NCBI GenBank assembly: GCA_023053545.1
Contig: JAKZAN010000004.1
Coordinates: 8,370,001 to 8,434,000 of the forward strand
Source of the DNA: Lepidurus packardi
Taxonomy: Eukaryota; Arthropoda; Branchiopoda; Notostraca; Triopsidae
Direction of reading: 5' to 3'
Length of the DNA: 64,000 nucleotides
The stretch's first letter is position 1. Each line of letters starts with the position of its first letter. The notes under the pieces are model-generated. The model was not told the DNA's origin. It saw only the letters and a program-made list of their open reading frames with translations, and searched no databases. Position numbers and translations under genes: made by a program. Positions 12,166 to 21,923 of the stretch are shown here, in pieces.

Positions 12166-12719
12166 AAGAAAACAGGTATAGGCCAGTTGATCTTTATGAA
12201 GGCAACAAATATTCATTAGAGTGTCAGGGAGATCGACGTACCGCCGTCTTTCTCAGAGTAACGTAAATTACAATTCTACAAAACCTGCCACACACACTTA
12301 TTATATATCTATTTAAACTATGAATAAAAGGAAACGCCAACAGACTGGAAGCCTACGAAGTGATCAATCATTAAGAAAATTGGCATACAGTGTTGGCAAA
12401 AGATTAACTGAGGGACCCGGCTGTTTTTCGGGTAATTTTTTCTCTCCAACGTAGTAAATACAAGTGTTTTTTATTCAGAATTCAAAGCTTTATTTTTAAC
12501 TACTAAACCGCAATTTAATTTTTTAACTGCAATCAGCCCCCTACTTAAACCGTTGGTTTGAGTTTATGGTTTCCAAGGACCATTCTAATAATACAAACGG
12601 AATGCAAATGTTGGTCACGCGACCGTACATTTTGGCCCCGGCGTGCTTCTTCAGGCCCTTCTTCTAGTGCCAAAAATGTTACGGCAGATATTACAAAAAT
12701 TACACAAAACATTACACAA

Positions 12720-13190
12720 TGGCCAGGAAGGTAACAGCACAAATAGACAATATATTTCTGGATGGACTATACCCAGCAAACTGAGTAATCCACAAAATTT
12801 CACATGGCTTCAAAATAGGTGAAATGGATGGTAAAAAGTTAGGTTCATATTTAATGGAGAAGCTGCCTATAACATATGAAGCTATCTGTAATAACTTTCG
12901 CGAAAATGTCATTTTCGCATAAATTTTGTTGTTACAAATGCTATATTCGATGGGTTTAAATTCGCGTTCACAGTGCCGGTATTACATCATTGGAATTTAT
13001 ATGGCCTTCTAATCTATAATCTATCGACCGTACAACATACGAAATGACGAATCATGCCCCAGTGAACGTGAACCATGAACGCTAGAAACATCAGCGGCAG
13101 TTACTGCGGCATCCACTGGCCTACCCTTAATGTACGCTATAACGTCCATATATGGACAGTATCTTTGTCTTCACAGTTATCTTGTAATAA
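12720..13190 (+). pseudogene. Degenerate copy of the PAN-like gene's C-terminal domain
   Basis: In shifting frames the sequence still encodes pieces matching copies A and B: ISGWTI, NPQNFTWLQ, ITYEAICNNFR, SDGFKF, NDESCPSERE and YCGIHWPTLNVRYNV, in the same order and at similar spacing. Stops and frameshifts interrupt them and no intact frame or signal-peptide exon precedes. It is an old, dead array member. Confidence 0.75.
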
Positions 13191-13870
13191 AGCTTCGTGA
13201 CGTCAATGACTGAATAAGTTATTGAACTATTAAATTGTAGCCTAACGTGGTCTAAACTATATGCTTATCGCTTAATTAGTCAGTATACTATATCATTGGG
13301 GTGTATAATGGGTATAATTGAATGAAATGCACGAGGAATAACGTACATATCTTAATACATATATATTCCTCTTCTAGAACGTTTATTTGCCTGACCCATT
13401 CTTGACAAAGCAAATGAGTAAGAACATGTGCTCTTGACGCTAAATTAATTTTAACAGGCAAGTCCTTCTTGTGCAAGAAAGACTGCGTATAAACCCGACT
13501 GTCATTTAACCCTCGTAACTCAGGACTCGTTCATCATCGATTCAACTTTTACCGGTATAGAGCTGTGTCACAGCTATATAGGCATGAAGAATATACGGAA
13601 CGAATACTATGAGAAAGGTAGAAAAGCTGTAAATGATCATGTGCCTTTTCAGAAGCAAAGTATATTTTAATGCCGTCTCATAATTCTGGCATTACTTGTT
13701 GATAAAAGAGGCTCTGTGATGGACCTACCTGTGCCTTGAGTACTTTTTTGTCAATGTCTATAGAGCACAAACTTTAAACAGTTTCTCCCTTAGACAGAAA
13801 ATGGCAAACGTTCATTCTAACAGAAGCCGTTAACCAAACAAGTTCTAGAAAAAAAATTGACGTAGAAACA

Positions 13871-14010
13871 ATGTTGGTAGTTTTGATACTTGTTCTTACG
13901 CATTCGTTTTGCTTTGCCTCAAAATTCCATTTCTATATATGACCGATTCAACCTGGTATATATGCCCTGATGATCGCGTAAATATATAGCTTAAGAAAGT
14001 CAATAGTCGT
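13871..14010 (+). pseudogene. Deleted array member: signal-peptide exon fused to a C-terminal remnant
   Basis: It starts with an apparently intact signal peptide (MLVVLILVLTHSFCFAS) related to, but distinct from, that of copies A and B. After a short stretch it jumps to 'CPDDRVN', the family's SCPPDRV motif near the C-terminus, then runs into the shared 3' flank. The middle of the gene is missing. An in-frame TGA follows at FHFYI. A nearly identical remnant starts at 18198. Confidence 0.65.
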
Positions 14011-14525
14011 AGCCAGAATATGATACACAGCTTGAGCACGATCGTGGTATGTAAATTAATTCACGAGATAACACGCGTACCAGCAGTCCTACTTTGTTTC
14101 CTTTCCCTAATTCCTACAATTCAGTGGAAATGGATAAATTTCAATAAAGAGAATGTTCTTTAAATACATATGGTTCCCTATCATATTCCTGTCTTGTGAG
14201 TAATCTTTACGTGAAACAACTCCATGGTTTCAAGAAAACTTCTCCAAAGTAGAACGGACATGCTATTACCGTTTAACCTTTTGGTAAACGTAAAATTTTC
14301 TACCTTGCCTTTGACCTTTTCCCTAAAGCGATATAATAAGTATCAGTAAAAGCGCTTTCTCAGTCCATTCTGACCATCAAGTCACTTTCGAGTGCATGGA
14401 AGACTATGTATTAGATCAAGTGTCACCGTAACTCACGAAAAGTTGACATTCGCTGGCAATCGTAAATTGAAATGAGAGGTCCAGCTGCAACACATGGACT
14501 TTTTGCCCAGTTGACCTTTATGGGG
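13985..14525. repeat. 3' flank of array unit (copy 2 of 3)
   Basis: It aligns with 11660-12200 and, for most of its length, with 17694-18130. It leads directly into sequence homologous to the promoter of copy A (10375-10426), so the units abut: 3' flank, then the next 5' flank. Confidence 0.8.
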
Positions 14526-14706
14526 TTTTCTGATGGTTTGTCACCAGAATAACACATGCTCTTGTATCCGAAGATACCGACACTGTTAAAAAACTTCTGC
14601 GATTTGTGGAGAAAAACGTCCACGAAAAACGGGTAAACGAAAGTGCATTGTTTTCTTCTCACTTTTTTCCGACTGCAGCACCCCCCCAATAACAGCAGTT
14701 TCCGAA

Positions 14707-14878
14707 CTGCACTTTTAGAAGTCGTCGAGCTTCTAAAAGTGAACCTTCGAATCTGCAGTTTTAGAAGCCGGCTGGCTTCTAAAATTGCAGTTTGAAATCT
14801 TCACTTTTTGAAGTCGTTGGGCTTCTAAAAGTGCACTTCGGAAACTCTACTTCTAGAAGTACTCGGGCTTCAATAACG
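14707..14878. repeat. Four tandem imperfect hairpins
   Basis: Four successive stem-loops are built on CTTTTAGAAG ... CTTCTAAAAG (about 14710-14741, 14753-14790, 14800-14837, 14848-14876). Stems are 10-14 bp with 6-10 nt loops, and the arms vary slightly. They sit about 130 bp inside the left end of the CACTG element, as subterminal binding-site clusters do in EnSpm elements. Confidence 0.85.
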
Positions 14879-15043
14879 TAAATCTTAATGTGCAGTAAGT
14901 GAAATTCATTTATTTCTTTTTTTGTCATTTTGTGTTGCAAACAACAAAACAAAAAACAATAACAAGCAACAAAAAAATAAGCTGAATTACAAATAAACCA
15001 TAAACGTAAAAATACAAACGTACAAAACGTACAACGATGTTTA

Positions 15044-15124
15044 ACGAACATTAGAAACTACGAAACATTAGAACAACGAACATTAGAAACTACGAAACAT
15101 AAGAACAACGAACATTAGAAACTC
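15044..15124. repeat. Tandem repeat, 32-bp unit, about 2.5 copies
   Basis: The unit runs ACGAACATTAGAAACTACGA plus AACATTAGAACA and repeats almost exactly. It lies inside the CACTG transposon. Confidence 0.85.
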
Positions 15125-15129
15125 CAGGC

Positions 15130-15805
15130 GGATGACTACGGACTTTCGAGACATGCTTTTGCCTCTGTGAGGAAAGGCAAGAACGATACCAGCGAAACGC
15201 ACATCTGCGTTTCCTTATCTTTAAATCCGAGGCATTCCGATTGTAGAAATAATAGAGTTGGCTTCACGTAAGAGGAGTATTTTATGTCAAAGACGTAATA
15301 CGCCGCCATCAATACCGTTACTGCTTCTGCTGAGCTATTACCGATGTAGATGGGTTCACTCCCATCCACAACTACTGATAAGTCGGATCCCACTGCAATT
15401 ATAAAAGGTGGGCCCCTTTTTATTTCAGAAACTGAATCAAGCAGGTTTGCGGATTCCTTTCAAAAAGAGAAAACAATGTTACACAGACTTCTCAACCAAA
15501 GAAACGTTCAGTTACCTCTCGTATGTCAAATAAATGTCTCCATGCGTTCCTATCCTTCTTTTGCCCCATGAGCATGCGAGGAAGAATTTCCAAAACAAGG
15601 CGAGAAGCCACTTCTAAAATTGGAGTTGGTGATGAATGCTAGTTAATTTTTTTCTAACTTGAACTACCTGATACATTGTCGAACTCCTTATGCTTTATTT
15701 AACTTCGAATTCGTCCGTCTCCTCGGAAATCGCATGGTCTAACTCGACAAAAACTAGCTTGTTCTCGTCTACCATTTTCCGTACTTTTAGGCACGCAGGG
15801 TTTTT
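15130..15805 (-). pseudogene. Decayed protein-coding remnant inside the CACTG element
   Basis: Minus-strand frames carry, in order, LVFVELDHAI (near 15750), VASRLVLEILPRMLMGQKK and WRHLFDIREVTERFFG (about 15615-15500), then an 85-residue frame at 15393-15136 with EAVTVLMAAYYVFDIKY and TLLFLQSECLGFKD. Stops and frame changes separate the parts. The last segment resembles the C-terminus of a multi-copy, uncharacterised protein type that I recall from many animal genomes; this is from memory and unverified. Its place between the TIRs suggests it is transposon-borne. Confidence 0.45.
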
Positions 15806-16159
15806 CTAACTCTGTCAAAACTATACAAATATATTCAACCTATATTTAATAAGATTAATAAATTTAAAGATATTTACAGAAACAAGTGTAAAACGGGTCA
15901 AACACGGGTCTTCAAAACGCCTTTCGCAGCAACAGTGAAAAATTTGTCCTGGTTTTCCCACCGGTGTGCAGCGTCGCCACACCGATGTAACTATCATGTT
16001 ACAACTTCACTAGAAATGACAACAAACTTATCAAATGTCAGTCTTATTTACTTATGTAACGTTTACGTGATTAGGCTAAGACTGCCTTGTTTTTATATAT
16101 ATTTTTTTATATTACTATATATCCCATTATTTCTTCCCGTGGTTACTTTGTTTTGGTTA

Positions 16160-16400
16160 CTTTTTAGCTTTTTTACTCTCTTTTTTCCTATGTGCGCATT
16201 ATGAAACAAGCACTGCAGAAAAGTGTAAAACGGAACTGCTAAAAGTGCAGCCTTTTCCTCTCTTTTTCCCCGTATCCGCATTCTGAAGCAGGCACTGCAA
16301 AAGGTGAAAACTGGAGCTGCCAAAAGTACAGCTTTTTACTCTCTCTTTTTTCCTATGTGCGCTTTATGAAGCAGGCATTGCAGAAAGTGCAGCTTGTATG
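16160..16400. repeat. Degenerate tandem repeat near the right end of the CACTG element
   Basis: About three imperfect copies of an 80-90 bp unit containing 'CTCTTTTTTCCTATGTGCGC', 'ATGAAGCAGGCA(C/T)TGCA' and 'AAAAGTGCAG'. Spurious frames at 15935-16204 and 16093-16323 arise from it. Confidence 0.75.
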
Positions 16401-16527
16401 CAGCAAGTGGAGCACTTTAAGTTGCGGTTTTCGGACCCCTTTTTAACAGTGGAACAAGCCATCGTTCATTCCGTGTCAAACCTTGCGTTATACAAGACTA
16501 CAAGGACAGTTTGACAAGTTTACAGCA

Positions 16528-17693
16528 ATGCTAAAAGTTTTGGGGTTTATTCTTTTATTTCCTGTGTGCCTATTTGCGCAGTATCTTTCAAGCTTTTATG
16601 TGACGGAACCGAAATGGTACAACGCATACGTTTATAACAAAACTGCAACAGTTTATAGATTCTATGGAGGTAAAGTAAGCAATTTAATAGCAGAATCATG
16701 TTAACTTGCCTAACTTAGAGTACTCCTTGGAATTAGCACAAGTGCATTGCGCAAGAAAATGCTCTCAATTTGATAATTGCGCAGCTTTCAGTATTTACAT
16801 AGTATACATACACTGGACATGCTTACTGTTAAATGAAAATTATTGCATGAACCGAGAAACAACTTTAATAAGCTTGTCAGGAAGCATTACCTGGGATAAG
16901 ATTAAAGATACACCAAACAATGCATCTTCCTGTATGAGGAAAAGTGGCATTTTAAACTCTGGCAATGCAAATGACTACTGTCAGTTAATCCGACCAGGTT
17001 GTTTGGGAGAAGATTGTATGAATTGTTCTGCTAGCTGTTCCGACTGCTTCGCCTTCAAATCAATGAATTCAAGTATAAGTTTTTATGGCATTTACTTAAA
17101 TATATGTGACAAAATTATAACCGTATCTAGCAACTGATCACGAATGTACTGTTTGGCTTTGGGGTAATATTGAACCGGTTGTTGCTGGAGTGAAATGTTT
17201 TGGTAGATACCAGTACGCATTGGCCAGAAAAGTGAACAGAAGCAATGGACAAGACATTTCCGGATGGACTATCGGCAAACCAGATTATCTACCACAGAGC
17301 TTCTTATCGCTTCAAAGAATGTGGAATAACTCCACCCAAGCTCACTTTGTCTTAAGCGGAGAACCTATCAATAACACAACGTATGAAGCCATTTATAATA
17401 ATTTTCGTATATTCGAAAATGGGACTCTTCGGATGACTTTCCTTACTGGAAATGCGAGCGATGGGTTTAATTTTGGATCTAATATCAATGCTAATATTTC
17501 CTTACAATTTGTATGTCCTTCTAACAGTAGTAAATGTGGTCCTTACTGGTACAAAGCAAATGACGGATCATGCCCCCCTGATCGCGTAAGTCTTTGGGAC
17601 GTCAGCGACTACAGTAATAATTACTACGGTATTCACTGGCCCGGAATTTCTTCCTCCTACAATATGTCAGTCTTTAAGGTTTATTTCACATAA
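16528..17693 (+). CDS. Secreted PAN/apple-like Cys-rich protein, array copy B
   Basis: Three exons (16528-16669, 16719-17072, 17131-17693) join in frame to 352 residues with the same exon phases as copy A. The signal peptide is identical and the Cys pattern (HCARKCSQFDNCAAFSIY; GCLGEDCMNCSASCSDC) is kept. Differences cluster in the tip of the PAN-like segment (IVYIHWT against GGDMYWK in copy A) and the start of the third exon (GNIEPVVAG against NYTAPPVPG), with a two-residue insertion (NAN) before DYCQ. N-glycosylation sequons are abundant. The promoter region shared with copy A is interrupted 77 bp upstream of the ATG by the CACTG element. The function is unknown; the product is probably an extracellular glycoprotein. 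Confidence 0.75.
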
Positions 17694-18130
17694 AAACCTC
17701 CATAGCTTAAGAAAGTCAATAGTCGTAGCCAGAATATGATACACAGCTTGAACACGATCGTGGTATGTAAATTAATGCACGAGATAACACGCGTACCAGT
17801 CCAGCACTTTGTTTCCTTTCCCTAATTCCTACAATTCAATGGAAATAGATAAATTTCAATAAAGAGAAACTTCTTGAAATACATATGGTTCCCTATCATA
17901 TTTCTGTCTTGTGAGTAATCTTTACGTGAAACAACTCCGGCGTTTGAAGAAAACTTCTCCGAAGTAGAACGCACACGTTATTACCATTTAACCTTTCGGT
18001 AAACGTAAAATTTTTTTACTCTGCCTTTGACCTTTTCAAAAAAGTAAGTATCAGTAATAGCGCTTTCTCAGTCAACCCTGACCATCAAGTCACTTTCGAG
18101 TGCATGGAAGACTATGTATAAGATCAATTG
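17694..18130. repeat. 3' flank of array unit (copy 3 of 3)
   Basis: Same sequence as 11657-12110 and 13985-14410 with scattered substitutions. It then jumps into sequence matching 13800-13990 (signal-peptide remnant), showing a rearrangement junction near 18130. Confidence 0.8.
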
Positions 18131-18197
18131 GCAAGCATTAATTCCAACACAAACAGTTAACCAAACAACTTCTAGAAAAAAAATTGACGTAGAAACA

Positions 18198-18400
18198 ATG
18201 TTGGTAGTTTTGATACTTGTTCTTGCGCTTTCGTTTTGCTTTGCTTCAAAATTCCATTTCTATATATGACCGATTCAACCTTGTATATTTGCCCCGATGA
18301 CCGCGTAAATATATATTTGGGATAAAAGCGACGTCAGCAATAATTACTATAGTTTTCACTGGCCTACATGTACGGCTTCCGGGTTGATGCTTGCGTAGTA
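18198..18400 (+). pseudogene. Second deleted array member (signal exon plus C-terminal remnant)
   Basis: It is nearly identical to 13871-13990: signal peptide MLVVLILVLALSFCFAS, in-frame TGA, then a C-terminal scrap with CPDDRVN, and further on 'SNNYYS.HWP' in another frame, matching the end of copies A and B. Because two copies share the same internal deletion, the deletion preceded the duplication. Confidence 0.65.
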
Positions 18401-18731
18401 TTGTGGCCCTCAATGGGTCAGAAGTTGGACACACAGGTGCGTATGCTCCATTGAACTTCATTATAAAATGTTTGAACATACTCCCCCTTTAAATGATAAA
18501 CTCAATGGCTCAGCGAAGCAATAATACCAAACGAAGTAAGCAATGGTCCAAAATAATATTCACGAATGTTTTATAACGACTTCATTCATCAACTCGAATC
18601 AACTGTCATGATCTTAAATACACAGGACGTAGAAGATATGTATAAAGCGCTATTCTCGTCCTTTCTTCAAATGTATTTCAATACCACGAAATAGCAGAAC
18701 TTCTTCATGGAAATGGAAAATTATACTGAAT

Positions 18732-21221
18732 TCAATCACGCGGTAATATGGCGAAGGATAGATTTCTGTGAGGACGATTGATAAGCTGCGAAATGCAATC
18801 CAAGTCCTCTCCCTTCCATTCCAAACGGAATTTTTGAATCACCTAAAAACAATCTAAAATTACCCAAACTAGGTAATCAATGTTCTTATGCTAACAAGAA
18901 GTTCGGAATTAGAAAAAAAAAATCTGGGCCTGTCCGGGAATTGAACCCGGGACCTCTCGCACCCGAAGCGAGAATCATACCCCTAGACCAACAGGCCACA
19001 CCAAATTCCTCACAAAGCTCATAATAAGGACCCACACAGTATTAAAGTACATTTTAACGCCCAGCTTCGAACTTACCCTGGCTGTTAAGATATACAGATT
19101 TTGTTCTGCAAATCTCCGAGCAATACAAGCTCTCGGCCCATGCCCAAAGGGTAAAACTAAAAAGGGGTGAGGATTTTCCACCAATTGATGACCTTTTATC
19201 CATCGCTCTGGGATAAAATCATTCGGATTCCGGAAATACTCTGGTAACCTGCAAGCAACTTGGTTTTGGGTAACTATCACAGTCTAAAATTCCGAAATAA
19301 AAATAATTAAAAAATATGTTCAATCGTGCAATTAAGCATTACGCCTTTTGGAGCTTCATAGCCAGAAAATTCTGTATCTTCTGGCAATATACGGCCAACA
19401 CCAATGGAAATGGGATTTAATCGTAGTGACTCCTTGACTACAGCCTTTAGGTATGAGCATTTGCTTAGAAAGTCAGCGGTAATTGGATTAGAATCGCCAA
19501 GTAACTCTTTAATTTCTTGATAAAGGATTCCTTGTTTTTCTGGGTTTTTTGATAGATGGTACAAAATAAATCCCATAGTATACGCGCTCTAAAATATAAC
19601 ACAATTGACTAAGTTTAAAGTATCACAACTATAAATGAAGCCAATAAAAAAAAGGAATTAAAGTTTAAAAAGTTGGGCCCGTCCGGGATTTGAACCCGGG
19701 ACCTCTCGCACCCAAAGCGAGAATCATACCCCTAGACCAACGGGCCGATATTTCATACAACTATGTGCGGGAATAAAATAGGACTTACCGTATCAATTCC
19801 AGCTAAAAGCATATCAGCGACCATTGTAATGATAACCTTCTTATCAAGTTTGCGATCCGTCAAATAAGCTTCTAACAAGGTTTTTTCTTTCCCAGTTTCA
19901 GAGCTTAAATCAATGTCATTCCTTATTTCTTTTTCTTTCTTGTCCACGTACTCGAAAGCAACTCTTAGAAATAAGCAAAAATATTGATATGCACTGCTGA
20001 AATTATATTACTTACGATTCAAAGTATTCTTGTGCTTTTTTAAGTTTCTTGTAATTGGGAGTTTCAAACCATCGCCAGAGTTGTAAACCATTGTCTAAGC
20101 GTAAGATTTGCTTGTTGGTGTCACTTGCAGCTTCAATAAGGCGGAAAGGACGCGAATCAGGTTCCAAATTATCTTCTAAAGCTCCCAAATGAGTATCCAA
20201 GGCAACAATTCCAGTAACTATCCAATTAAAAAGACTTTTAAAGAAACATCTAATTGCCAAACAAAAGACTAAATCTTACGCTCCAGAAACACTAGCGACA
20301 ATTCGCCTAGAAAGTCGCGTGGAAGGCAGTTTCTGCACGCTAAACCGCATATCCGATGTACAAATATTCGCGCCGTTCGGTCCACTTCCGGTATATACAT
20401 GCGCACTTTGCCCGGCGAGCTAATAGGCTTTTGTAGGGCTGTTCTTAATTTATACCACTCTTCACCATTACTAGAAGTGAACAGACTTGAATAAGTGGCT
20501 CGTTGGTCTAGGGGTATGATTCTCGCTTAGGGTGCGAGAGGTCCCGGGTTCAAATCCCGGACGAGCCCAAGTTTTTCACACTTTTTATATTTACCCTCCA
20601 TTTTCGTATTCATCCAGGTTTAAAATCATAAAAATTAAGATATGTAACTAAATTTAAACTTTTAAATAAAATGCATTATTTTAATAATAATTATAACAGA
20701 GAAATCTTTAAGATTTTAAATAATAAAGTTGATTATAGCTACAAAATAACTTAACAACTCACGTAGGAAGTAATCCACCAGTATTATAGACCGATTTCTT
20801 CCTTCGACGGTAGAATTCCAAAGCTGTATGTGATCGTCTAGATGGATATTTTCCTTCCACGCGGTACATGTGTTCGATATCTTCGGGTTTATACAAAAGC
20901 AATAAATTGACTTTTGGAACGATTTCTTCCCGCACAATAGGGCCATATTGCTGGTATTTCTTATGACCCGTTCGGTGTAAGTGGTCGAATGAATACTGAC
21001 CTAACAAACTACTATTTTACCTCGCTCTTCTACTATTTTGTTGTTCTTTACATACCAACGAAAGGAATGTAGCGCCAAATGGTACCTAAACCGGGCAACG
21101 ATTTTGGACCCGGAATTTGTAAGAACGGGCGCAACCCACTAGTTTGATTACAGTATCGGACTACGATAAACACGACTCGTGACAATGACGAAAAAAATAA
21201 AGTCGTTTTGCTATACATCAT
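18732..21221 (-). CDS. dib: Mitochondrial-clan cytochrome P450, CYP302A1-like (ecdysteroid 22-hydroxylase, 'disembodied')
   Basis: Several exons are read leftward; the ATG at 21221 gives an Arg-containing presequence (the open frame extends to 21395) before PGPKSLPGLG. P450 landmarks in order: C-helix NGEEWYKLRTALQKP, LTGIVALDTHLG, I-helix ADMLLAGIDT, K-helix ESLRLNP, PKGTVIVTQNQVACRLPEYF, and the heme loop PFGHGPRACIARRFAEQN with the Cys ligand. The last exon is 18732-18842 (LINRPHRNLSFAILPRD). The VVTQN-VACRL and CIARR-AEQN signatures are those I recall for CYP302A1, which hydroxylates C22 of ecdysteroid precursors in mitochondria; the subfamily needs a tree. Three introns contain tRNA-Pro genes. 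Joins checked: ARV/IQKF and YEAPKG/TVIVTQN. Confidence 0.8.
18926..18997 (-). tRNA. tRNA-Pro (anticodon CGG)
   Basis: A 72-nt cloverleaf: 7-bp acceptor stem GGCCTGT/ACAGGCC, anticodon loop TTCGGGT, T arm with GGTTCAATTCC, and a T-run terminator just downstream. It lies in the last intron (18843-19076) of the P450 gene, in sense orientation. It has no intron of its own. Confidence 0.95.
19675..19746 (-). tRNA. tRNA-Pro (anticodon TGG)
   Basis: A 72-nt cloverleaf: acceptor GGCCCGT/ACGGGCC, anticodon loop TTTGGGT, B box GGTTCAAATCC, TTTTT terminator. It lies in the P450 intron 19589-19788 that follows the I-helix exon, in sense orientation. Confidence 0.95.
20497..20568 (+). tRNA. tRNA-Pro (anticodon AGG)
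   Basis: A 72-nt cloverleaf: acceptor GGCTCGT/ACGAGCC, anticodon loop TTAGGGT, B box GGTTCAAATCC, TTTTT terminator. It lies in the P450 intron 20471-20762, antisense to the host gene. The body is the same as in the other two except for a few bases in the acceptor stem, anticodon and T arm. Confidence 0.95.
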
Positions 21222-21395
21222 TCCTATCACAGTGCTGTTCCACGAAAGTATAAAAGGACGGACCAGCCACCAACTAACCCCCTGATAGAAATTATTTTTC
21301 CTTTCAAGGTCAAGCAAGCACATCTTTTCCACCTGGAAAATCCCCTCCGGGATCCTTGGCTCCACTAGAAAAATGCCTGGCAAAGCAGATATCAT

Positions 21396-21923
21396 GATTG
21401 GTCACAAAATTAACAGCCCCTTTGAGTATTTCATCCAACTCAACTCCATTAGGGAATTACCTTCCATTAATACTTAGAGGCATCGCTTATTGCGTTTACA
21501 TTCATTCGATAGGAACATCTTCATTTCTATAATAGTACTAATTTGATAATAATTTAACTTTTATAGTGGTTTATTTGGTATTGGTATTTGTCCTACCCGT
21601 TAGTTTGATATCGACACTTTAATTAAACTGATAAGATATCGAATTGAATGAGGTATGTTTCGATTTTTATTCTGGATAAATACAGACGAATGAGTATTAG
21701 CTCTAGCATTCAAGAGTTCAGTTATGATAAATAAAGGAGAGCCAATTGTGATGACAATGCATTACAGTCATGAAGCGTCCGTGCAAAAGTACATAAATCA
21801 CAGCGTGGGTTGAATTTGGACAAACGACGGTCGTTTAAAGAATATCAGGCTACTTTCATACTGGGAATTATTAGCTTCATTACTAGAATTAACTTAGATT
21901 AACGTAGTAGCTGAAAACGCCTT
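21396..21923. other. Intergenic stretch between P450 and DENND2-like gene
   Basis: AT-rich, without a recognisable exon. It should hold the P450 promoter and the 3' UTR of the DENND2-like gene, which runs in the same direction from further right. Confidence 0.5.

Larger units (their letters stand above)
14581..16451. mobile_element. CACTG-ended DNA transposon (EnSpm/CACTA-like), 1,871 bp
   Basis: Termini are CACTGTTAAAAA at 14581-14592 and its exact complement at 16440-16451. A GA dinucleotide flanks both ends (14579-14580, 16452-16453). The paralogous array unit is an empty site: around 10415-10440 the same flanks are joined as GATACCGAACAAGCC with one GA. CACTR termini with 2-3 bp duplications are typical of animal EnSpm/CACTA elements. 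Subterminal hairpin clusters (14707-14878) and short repeats (16160-16400) also fit. A decayed coding remnant lies within, on the minus strand. No transposase core was seen, so this copy looks non-autonomous. Confidence 0.82.

Noticed and set aside
15935..16323. Hydrophobic frames on both strands
   Set aside because: They arise from the T-rich degenerate tandem repeat within the CACTG element.
18926..20568. tRNA-derived SINEs instead of true tRNA genes
   Set aside because: All three have complete acceptor pairing, correct length, T-run terminators and no SINE body or A-tail.
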